From Conidiobolus incongruus B7586 (Eukaryota > Entomophthoromycota > Entomophthoromycetes > Entomophthorales > Conidiobolaceae), in contig JNEM01008694.1 in assembly GCA_000697335.1 (NCBI GenBank), positions 1-24,862 on the forward strand: a DNA stretch of 24,862 nucleotides. The letters run 5' to 3'. Positions 12,265-20,922 of this stretch are shown piece after piece. The position numbers and the translations under genes are program-made. Every line of letters begins with the position of its first letter. Positions within the stretch are counted from its first letter, which is position 1. The notes under the pieces were generated by a model. The model was not told the origin of the DNA. It ran no database searches and saw nothing but the letters and a program-made list of their open reading frames with translations.

Positions 12265-12420
12265 AACTGTATAGTGATTATGTTTTAAGATTTTTTTTAT
12301 CTTTGATTTTCTCTATTTTTATTTGCAACTTTTCGCAGTTGATTATTGAATTATTCAGATAAACAATCTGTTTCATATCAAATTGCGTAAATCGAGTTCG
12401 AGTAAATTTGATTGGCTAAG

Positions 12421-13569
12421 ATGGATTCGAATTATCAAAATGGTTCGACTAAAATTATGCATAAAAATCCTCAGGAAAAGTTTAAATACAATGACCCTCT
12501 AATGAATTCAAGTAAACTTAATTTCAATTCATTTGACATTCCATTCATCGCATTTTACTAGCATCCACTCCAGTCTCTTCCAATTATATCAATCACAACG
12601 GCCTTTATCCAGATAAACCTAAGCCACATCACTCGTCTTTAATACCTCAGCCTTTTTCCAACTTATCTGGTGCTGTTTATTAAATATTTATTAAACTTTT
12701 TTTTATTAATTAAAGATAATAGATTCTCAGCAACTTAATTTAATTCCCCCTCTTTATCCCCCAAACTTACCAAGTCACAACTATACCTTCAGATTTATGA
12801 GTAATTAAGATTTCATTTTAGATTATTTCACTGTAGCTAATCTATTTGTATTAGACAACGACATGACTGCCAATTCTAACAGCAAGGATATCAAAAATAA
12901 CTCTAAATTAAAGAAGAAAAGAACACCAAAATATAACCCCAGAAGAGAAGGTTTAACCCCTAATTCAGCGGGTAATTATCGTGGTAAAAAATTGGCTGAG
13001 GAGCTTTTAACCGAAGAACAGAAAAAAGCTCACCACATCGCTTCGGAACAAAAGAGAAGACAAAATATTAGAGACGGTTATGATATGTTAATTGCTTCAA
13101 TTCCTCAATTGAAGCACGGTCCAAGAAATGAGGCTGTTGTTTTAGAAAAAGGTATTATAAAATAATACGTGCATCATTTATTTATATTGACTTTGATTAA
13201 TTATAGCTTTGGAATATATCATTCAACTTCAAGCTAAGCAAAAAGACCTCAAAAACAGAGTAATTCAACTTCAACAGAGTTTGGGAGATACGTAAGCTAT
13301 TTATTTCTCTTTTATTTGAGCTATTTTTATTAATCACTTGTTATCTTTTAGTACGGACTACTTCAAAGATTTTGTAATTTTTTAAATATTTTAATTTATA
13401 GAGCTATTAACTAATTGCTATTTGTTAGGTTGATTTAGAAATACCTGAGAAAGCAAATTCAACTTCAAATCCCTCCACTTTATCAGAAACTTCCATGCCT
13501 TCAGGAGACCCCAACACGATCCCATATAAAACAGAGAATTCTTCAACTTTTGACACCAACTTGGCATAG
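12421..13569 (+). CDS. bHLH transcription factor (Ino4-like basic helix-loop-helix), seven exons
   Basis: Proposed exons: 12421-12511, 12562-12669, 12723-12800, 12855-13151, 13207-13291, 13352-13373 and 13429-13569, giving 273 residues. All introns are 50-60 bases and every phase matches; intron 3 (12801-12854) ends with a CTAAT branch site and TTAG. Exon 6 is a 22-base micro-exon. The bHLH domain spans about residues 148-205. Its basic region HHIASEQKRRQNIRDGY has the His-Glu-Arg triad (about 153, 157, 161) typical of E-box (CACGTG-type) binders, then helix 1, the loop PQLKHGPRNE and helix 2 VVLEKALEYIIQLQ, which crosses the exon 4/5 junction and runs into a short coiled coil. The layout resembles fungal Ino4-type factors, which dimerise to activate lipid genes; that assignment is inference. 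The Asn/Pro/Ser-rich N-terminus (exons 1-3) is less certain: an alternative exon 2/3 junction is 12674/12731, and starting at the ATG at 12863 would give 178 residues. Confidence 0.82.
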
Positions 13570-15293
13570 CAAATTTTCCTTGGATAACCTTAGATATGAA
13601 ATGTCATATGTATATTATACTACATAAACTTTTTTACTTAAGAGCTGGCTTCTTGGCCTTGAAATTTTTTCATGGACTAATTAGCATCTATATGACACGG
13701 TCTTGAGAAGCTCGATCAAGCTAATACTTTTGATTAACTGGTCAATAGAAGATTGACTTTACAAATCTTTTCAATTTCCTTCCGATTTCACTGATATTAA
13801 AGTATATATTTATCCGTAATATAAATTTTAAGTTATTTTTATAATAGTTTTATCCTTTTATATTTAATATTTGATAATATTTCCAAATATCATCAAAATT
13901 CATGATATTGTTCTTATTGATAGATATTTTAAACATCACTTTTCAATTCGCTAATGTATATATAAAAATATTTAATTATGATATTCACTCTTGTTTTTCT
14001 ATTTTTTCAATTCCATGTTTTGATTTTGATGATTTTAAATGATTCTATAAATTTTAATCCTACTCTTCCAATAGACTATGACCAAAATGGGCAATTCACA
14101 TATCATTTAATTAATAACCAAATACACATATTATATTAGATGAGTATAATTTATAATTGAAAATTTTAACTCTAAAGTTAATTAATATTTATTTCGATCC
14201 ACAAAATTTACTAGATTATATAATTTCAATATGATGAATTATGGTAGTTGCACTTTTGGGAATAGTGTATATCACTTGTATTTAATATATATTGTTTATA
14301 TAAGAGAATATTATGTACATATCAATGAAAAAGTATGATCTTAATTTTCACTTTAAAATCAAATCTAAGATCTAATTTTGAATATTTAGTTTCTAACATA
14401 AAAATAGATAATAGATTTCATACTTTGGATGGCGCAACAAATTTTTCACATAACCCTGATCATATTATACTTTTAGTTTAATTCTTAGAAAAAAAAAAGA
14501 ATGATTGAGTATAATAATTAATAATTTTCTATGTTTAAATATAAAATAGGTATATTAAGATCAGATTATTAAATTATCAACTAATAATATTTATTATATT
14601 ACATTTATATATTTATATTATTATCAATTGTATTTTATTATAATAATAAAATATTGAATACTATATGATTTAAATATTTAATTCAATTTTAAATATATCA
14701 ATATGTATCATAAAAAATGATAAAATATTAATTTGAATCATTAAATAAAATATGAATAATTATTAAAATAACTAAAAAAATTTTCAACCCCACTCAAAAT
14801 TCTATAAATTTTTACACATATATAAAATAAATTAAGGTTCAATAGGTTTTAAAAATGATAATGATATTTATTATTTTTAAATATTTAAAAATCTATTTGG
14901 TTTTGATAATTCAAATTAAGGTTATAATTCAAATACAATTTTTAATAACAAAATATATTCAATAAAAAATTGCCTAATAAGAAAAATCAAATCCGAATGG
15001 GAGTCTTACAATTGGAAATCCAAGGTGGAACTATTGATTATATAATTATTTAATTAACAATTATGAAAAGAATGTTAGAAATATAAAACACGAATTTACT
15101 ATCCAAAAATATAAAATGAAACTATTCGATTGATTTAATTAAAATTAATTCAACTAGCTAAGACTTAATCTTTGTGGTATAAAAATGTAAATAAGTGGGG
15201 TTAAAGTATATATAATACTAGTATGCCTTAGTTGGGTAAAAATCAAGATATAATGAATTGGATTTAATGTAATAAATTGGCTTTGATTATTAT
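13570..15293. other. AT-rich spacer between convergent bHLH and SNF4 genes
   Basis: Both flanking genes end toward this stretch, so it should contain two 3' UTRs and no promoters for them. The first 200 bases after the bHLH stop are somewhat less AT-rich, which would fit a 3' UTR. I see no coding frame, RNA gene or mobile element. Confidence 0.55.
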
Positions 15294-16604
15294 TTATTGG
15301 ATTAGATAATTTAAAATATCGCTCAAAGTAACGATTCCTTCCAATCGATCTTCAGAATCAACAACCATCAATCGATTCACTGTTTCTTTTCGAATAGTCT
15401 GTAAAATTGAAGCCAAAGTATCTGAGGACTGACATCGATGAACTCCTTCAAAGGACTAAAAATAATGATTAATAAATAATTTATGAAAGAGAGACATTAA
15501 TTACTTCTGATCTGCTTTGTAAAGCATCTGCAACACATAAATCAAGATTATTAAAGTGTCCATCCCTTATTAAATTCTAATAAATGTATAAATATTATTA
15601 TTTATGATGCATATAATAAATTAAGAAATTTACCAATATATCATTATTTTCGAATACATTTAAAACAATTCCTAAAAATAGCATAATTCATAAGTTGATT
15701 AAATTGATATTATATCTAATTACCATCATCATCAACAATAGGAATAGCAGCAATCCTCTTTTGCATAAATATATGAATAATATCAATTACGGGAGTGGAT
15801 AGTTTAGCAGTGGCCAAATTAGTATAACACCCTATTTTAGTTTGTTGTAAAGTTAAATTCAAATTGGTTCTGTTTTTATAATTGATAGATAAAAATTTCA
15901 ATATTTTGTATTGAGAAATTACTGATACCACTAGCTGTTGTTGGGTATCTGGATCAATATCTAAAACTGGAAGTGTATGATTTGTGGCTTTAACGATAGC
16001 TTGACATGCTTCAAATACGGTTTGAGATGGATTAATAGAGATCCCAGGATCGGGCCCAATACCCTGTGCTTGTTCGACCTCTAAAATATTATTTAATAGA
16101 ATTCAAAGATAAAGAGTGTTCAAATAATACCTCTAAACCTATGTAACTGAAATTGTTCTAGTTCTTCAACCACTTTCTCATAGCTATCTCTTCCGTAAAA
16201 ATGCTGGATCAAAGTAATAAAATGGTTAGTAGTCAATAGGCCAGCGTATTTTTGAAGTGAAGAGTTCCATAGAGGGGCACAATTAACACCTGTTCAAAAA
16301 AGAATATTGATGAGAATTAAAAAAAAATTCAACTAATCAAAAATACAAACCGTTATGTAAAAGAGCTCCTAAAGCCTGTTTAACTAACATAGTATGATCG
16401 AGTAGTATCACTTTATAACTTATAGGAAGTAAGTCATAGACTGTGTGTTGTTTTAAAAATTCAGCAATCGAAGCAATAGTATTCTAGATTCAAGTTAACA
16501 TTAAATGACACGGTGTTGTATAATCAGATTACCTGAGCATTTGTAGCTTCATAATTATTAGTATTATTGTTAATATGAGAAGGTTCTGGAGAGTTAAGTG
16601 TCAT
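15294..16604 (-). CDS. SNF4: SNF4-like gamma subunit of SNF1/AMP-activated protein kinase (four CBS domains)
   Basis: Seven exons: 16604-16533, 16483-16351, 16289-16131, 16080-15724, 15671-15634, 15576-15505 and 15455-15294. Introns are 49-61 bases with consistent phases, and the product is 330 residues (yeast Snf4 is 322). Family role: the regulatory subunit of the glucose/energy-sensing kinase complex, binding adenine nucleotides between CBS domains. Family sequence is visible along the whole length: YDLLPISYKVILLDHTMLVK and CAPLWNSSLQKYAGLLTTNH (CBS1), FEACQAIVKATNHTLPVLD then VVSVISQYKILKFLSINYK (CBS2), LSTPVIDIIHIFMQKRIAAI (CBS3), and TVNRLMVVDSEDRLEGIV then TLSDILNYL at the end (CBS4). 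The Arg before the MVVD strand of CBS4, which contacts nucleotide phosphate in relatives, is kept, although the preceding residue is Asn where yeast has His. The start is the first ATG in frame and gives a short polar N-terminus. The gene looks intact. Confidence 0.95.
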
Positions 16605-17989
16605 ACTTTTGTTAGTTAATTAATTTGTAAATTATATTTGTAATTTTATGGCATTGAACCATTCGAATTCTTAAAATTTCACCAAATTTAAATACATTTG
16701 TGGGAATGTAAATATCAAATATGTGACAGTTTAATTTAGAATATTAATGTGGAAATTAAAGTGATATTTGATTCAATTTCTAGTACTTGGTATTAAATCC
16801 ATATTGTTATCCAATATTAATATAATATTGAGGCATGCTACTTTTTATTTATGTATTGATTACTGACCCCAGTAAGCTTTTTCTTAATAAAAAGTAGATT
16901 CACCAAATGAGATTACATAGTTTCTGGATTAAATTGTCACTAATATTAATATTTTTCATAATTGCTTGCTATTCAAAACTTTGATAAAATGTAGATAATT
17001 TAAAAAAATAAAGTCTTTCTATTATTTAATCAGTAATATCAAAATTACATAATATTTCTTAATCCTTAATGATTATTTTTAAATTTTAATATATGTTATA
17101 ATTTTAAATTTTATATTAGATTCTTGAGCATTAAATTCTGACATATAGCAAAATAGTTATAATTATATAATCATCCATTGAGCTATAATTGGTTACATTA
17201 GTGTTTATTAGTTATTCCCATGTACTTGTATTGCTAATAAGATAAAAACTATCAAAATTTTACATCTTCATTGGAGAGAATCCATTTAAATCATATATAA
17301 CAAATGGCTGGTTAAAAATTATATTTTATACCAGGCATAATGTGTTGTACCATAGTATACAATATAAATTTTAAATACTTTTTCATTTTATATAGTGTGA
17401 ACTATATTTGAATTTCAACTTATTTTCATTATTATGAAATTTTTTAAAAAGATTATAAATTATTAAAAGTAACTTCTATAATTATTTATATATCCAAAAA
17501 TCTTAATTTTTATATTTTTAATTAACTGCTATAAATTATATATACTCTTATTTCAATACACCTAATACTTTAATCTATATTTTTCATATTGCAGTGGCCA
17601 AAATAATATCGATAAAAATATCAAAATGATCTATCAAAAATATTGTATAATATGATATTTATATTTATTGGATATTAAATCTATAATGATAATTCTCAAT
17701 TGAAGGCATAAGATATATTTTCATTATTTTTTACAATTCAAATACTTTTTTTATATTTAATTGAATAGTTCAAATCAATATAATTTAAAAGATGATTTTG
17801 AAATTTTTGTAAAATTATTAAAAACAGTTTTCTAAAATATTATTAGCGTTAAAAAAATTTCAAAGTGTTTGCTTATTACATAAGTATTTATTATCAATTA
17901 ATATATAAATTTATTAACTGTTAATCGAGTACATATAAGTCAAATATGGATACTAATTTTTGATAGATGCAAGTTGGTGAAGTTCAAAT
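16605..17989. other. AT-rich spacer upstream of SNF4
   Basis: This contains the SNF4 promoter region and otherwise featureless AT-rich DNA. I see no open frame worth calling, no tRNA and no terminal repeats. Confidence 0.55.
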
Positions 17990-18780
17990 CTTTTACAGGA
18001 ATAAATAACAGTACAAATACAGTGATCTTCATCCAAATAACTCTTGAAATTTGATATTCTCTAAAGGTTTATCAAAATGATCGATCATGCTTTGATACTA
18101 TACTATATTTTCAAATATATCTCATATTAATTAAATACATAATTTAGTATATTGATCGTTATTTACATTTTTAGCATCTCTAGGCTTTTCATTTAAATTA
18201 AAATCTTTAACTAACAAATTGTTTAATCCAGTGCATTAAGGTTTTAATAAAGCTACTTTGAGACATCAAATTTCCTAAATTATACTTAATTTGATTCCAT
18301 TCTCTCTCAGACAGCAAAATGATATTTAATTAAAATTCAAGCTAGTTATTTGAAAGATTCACTTCAGTTTCAAATACTTGTAAAATGCTATTCAAATATT
18401 TTTCATATGAAGGTAATTCGACATTCACTACACCAACTTCAACTTAGCACCCCCTTAAATTGCTGTCAAAACTACGAAATCTCCGTGATGCGAAATATAA
18501 AAACCAACTTTAGACAAATTGCCATATCCAATAGAATTATTTAAAATAAAATATGAAGAATTAATAGTCAACATTAATAATTTTATGCTCACAAAACTGA
18601 TTTTAGGCCTTCCTTCCTTATTAGTTTCAAAATAAATATCCTTAGTTGAAACATTATCCAATTTTAACTTGATTATTAATTGATTGAATCATTTATACGA
18701 AGCAATTGACTAATCAAAATTGATTTTTTGTCTTTTATTTGAATATCAGCCCTCACCTTTTTCTCACTCAATAGAGGCAA
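17990..18780 (-). pseudogene. Remnant of a probable insulysin-type (M16) metallopeptidase
   Basis: Minus-strand frames give a chain of protein-like pieces in order: LPLLSEKKVRADIQIKDKK (about 18780-18680), then a 68-codon frame (18661-18455) with IYFETNKEGRPKISFVSIKL and LSKVGFYISHHGDFVVLTA, then YEKYLNSILQVFETEVNLSN (from about 18440), SEREWNQIKYNLGNLMSQSS, and near 18100-18000 DKPLENIKFQELFG. The order and spacing resemble the third domain of insulysin/IDE-like M16 peptidases: an aromatic-x2-D/N-x3-xPK strand, A-x-LAGLxY-type segment, a helix like LLxKIL, then RFExIKExLxRxxxN and LExI. This is pattern memory, not a search. The pieces change frame at least twice and contain several stops (for example TAA right after VVLTAI), and gaps between them are too small for introns, so it is broken. 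The zinc-binding N-terminal half is not visible upstream. Confidence 0.4.
18070..18097. repeat. Near-perfect 28-base palindrome
   Basis: TATCAAA, the 12-base palindrome ATGATCGATCAT (18077-18088), two extra bases GC, then TTTGATA. The arms match over 13 bases apart from the two-base bulge. It lies inside the peptidase relic, so it may have arisen as part of, or after, the decay. Its function is unknown. Confidence 0.45.
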
Positions 18781-19335
18781 ATTGGAACATAAGCTATTCA
18801 ACTCCTATTAAATTCTTATTAATTAGAATGATCTTGATCAATACAGTATCTTGCTAGGTATGTTGGATTCCAATTGCAATTGTTAAAAATACTAGCTATA
18901 TAAATGCTAAATAATTAAAATCAATAAATCGTTATTGTAATACTATATTGTTTAATTTAGGTAAACACATTGTATTCAATACGGGTAAAGTATAATGCTT
19001 GAAAACAGAAAAGGACCAAGTCATTAAAATTATTGGAACTTAATGATTTGAACATTATTACCAGTGTTTGATTAAATATATTTAATGCTAGTATAAGTGA
19101 ATATATTGAATAGTTAATAATTTATTTTAATAAAGTGTTATAATAATAATTTAATTCATTTAATAATGAATAAAGGATTTACATGTTAAATATGCTTGGA
19201 TTCCTGAAATATTATTTGCACAAAAACTGTATAATATTGAGCTATTTAATTGGAATATTTAATAATTGAAATTATAATTTTAAATGTATTTAACCAATCA
19301 TTGTAAATATTGGTAATGATTATAAGCATTAAAAT

Positions 19336-19376
19336 AGTTCTCATGACTATTGGATATCAACAGTATCATGAGAACT
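19336..19376. repeat. Perfect 11-base inverted repeat (hairpin)
   Basis: AGTTCTCATGA (19336-19346) and TCATGAGAACT (19366-19376) are exact complements separated by 19 bases. As RNA this would be a stable hairpin for such AT-rich DNA. No T-run follows and no gene abuts it, so I cannot assign a role. Confidence 0.55.
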
Positions 19377-19864
19377 CCATTTCATATATGGTGTTACCAT
19401 TAAAATCAATAATTTGGAGCAATTCTTCAATCCCTTTACAATTGATTTAAACATTCCTTAGAAAATATATTTAATATACTCTCTGAAATGCTTTCAATAA
19501 CAAATTATATTTCAAACTTTTATACATATGACAAAATTAGTATTACTTTGTTCTTCTAACAGCATCAATAAAATATTGATATAAACTGATATACGAAAAT
19601 ATTATATTAATATAAGCTATGAATACAATTTCTGCTAATAAAATATATTTATTTTCTAGTTCCTCAGAAATATATCCTAAAATGTAAAAAATAGACCATT
19701 TTTATTGAAATATCCACAACATTAATAATATTTCGATCCGACCGAAAAATTGCCATTTATCAAGTTTAATATTAAGTTTTTTTATAAACATTTCATTTAT
19801 TAAGTCCTCCTTTAATATTTATTATCAACTGGTTTATATTTTTTAAATTTTTAGCTATGATCAA

Positions 19865-19876
19865 TCACATATGTGA
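19865..19876. repeat. 12-base perfect palindrome with E-box core
   Basis: TCACATATGTGA is a perfect palindrome around CATATG, a CANNTG E-box. It lies about 1 kb upstream of the receptor gene. It could be a dimeric factor site, but there is no supporting context. Confidence 0.3.
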
Positions 19877-19922
19877 CTTTGTTTTTTTGATTTGAGTATA
19901 AGCAAATAAAATCATTTCAAAG

Positions 19923-19940
19923 TCATTCATTCATTCATTC
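19923..19940. repeat. (TCAT)n tetranucleotide repeat
   Basis: Four and a half TCAT units in the spacer. Confidence 0.7.
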
Positions 19941-20073
19941 TATAACCCATCTGGCTTATATTCATAATCACTTAATATTAACATAAAAAAGGAAAAATTA
20001 GTTATATATGATATGATTTTATAATATTAAATTATTAAGGATCAAATTCAATAATCCTAGTAATATATCTGTT

Positions 20074-20151
20074 GAAACAAATGTTTAGAAAAATAATACA
20101 CAATTAGTAGTTATTAATAAACATTAATTTTCTCATTTAAACATTTGTTTC
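20074..20151. repeat. 78-base unit with perfect 14-base terminal inverted repeats
   Basis: GAAACAAATGTTTA (20074-20087) and TAAACATTTGTTTC (20138-20151) are exact complements enclosing 50 bases. The ends-with-inverted-repeats layout resembles a tiny non-autonomous DNA element, but the flanks show no clear target-site duplication and no second copy was noticed in this window. A hairpin is the alternative. Confidence 0.5.
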
Positions 20152-20922
20152 TAAGGAGTGGTGAGTTTGTTCTTATAAAGTTTAACATTGTATATGTATA
20201 TTAAATATTAGGGTAGCATAGCTTGTTAAGACCTATAAAAGTCTTTTAGCTAGTATATTTAGTTTATAATTCTGAAATTAATCTATTGTGTTGTTATATA
20301 TATTTAACGTTAATATGGTAAATCCTGATGTACATTACTCCATTTTACTGATTTATTAAATCATATAAAATTTAAACCAGTAATCAAGGTATAAAATCAT
20401 GTTCCAGATCCTTAGTAAAGATATATTATATCAATTTCAAAGTGATAGATACAATTCACAGTTCCACTCTTTTATTATAAATTTATTGCTCCTTGTTCAT
20501 TGGAAAAATAAACTTTAATAAAAATTAACCAATCCCCATATTTCATCAAATGCTATTAACTCCTTGAAGAATATATGTTTCAGCATTGAGATATCTAATC
20601 ATATATCAGTATTGAGGATAATGATGCTATATAATATTGACTTCTAATGATTCAAATTTTAGCATACAAATATAACTGTTATTGACCAATCTCATCTCTT
20701 AGCCCCTTGGACCAAAATATCAAGAATAAACTTTTTCTCTTTGGGAATAGTGGTTAAATGTTCGTGGTATAAATTGATGTGATGGGTATTGAAATTTAGT
20801 TGTATACACTATATTTTTGACTATTCCACGAGCGTCTAGTTCCATCTTTAACGAATTACATTTTTTGCTTAGTCGTAACCTATACCGCCTAATAGTCCAC
20901 TGCATACTAGTAATAGTCTAGA

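Larger units (their letters stand above)
6054..12420. other. Gene desert, extremely AT-rich
   Basis: These 6.4 kb are without a supportable gene. Open frames at 8315-8500 and 10169-10369 (+) are short, AT-driven and motif-free. Two short islands are less AT-rich (about 10730-10870 and 11120-11250), but translation of both strands gives frequent stops and nothing recognisable. Simple (AT)n runs occur at about 10447-10464 and 10634-10647. The last 400 bases are the bHLH gene's upstream region. I found no tRNA, rRNA, terminal repeats or transposase-like frame by eye; ancient decayed elements cannot be excluded. Confidence 0.6.
18781..20922. other. AT-rich spacer upstream of the ethylene receptor-like gene
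   Basis: This is mostly featureless AT-rich DNA with the inverted repeats listed separately. The last 200 bases (about 20700-20922) are less AT-rich and presumably hold the receptor gene's promoter and leader. TAATAGTC occurs twice close to the ATG (about 20891 and 20911). A minus-strand frame at 20720-20905 is not recognisable and is not called. Confidence 0.5.

Noticed and set aside
17959-18000. T-loop-like GTTCAAATC
   Set aside because: No matching acceptor stem or D-arm upstream; lies at the edge of the peptidase relic.
18350-18544. 64-codon plus-strand frame
   Set aside because: Opposite-strand shadow of the peptidase relic, whose minus-strand frames read far more like protein.
20211-20275. 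tRNA-like string GGTAGCATAGCTTGTTAAGAC
   Set aside because: Resembles a D-arm only; no anticodon arm, T-loop or acceptor stem can be folded around it.
20720-20905. Minus-strand 61-codon frame just upstream of the receptor gene
   Set aside because: Less AT-rich and protein-like at first sight, but it has no recognisable motif, no splice-supported extension, and overlaps the receptor's promoter and leader region.
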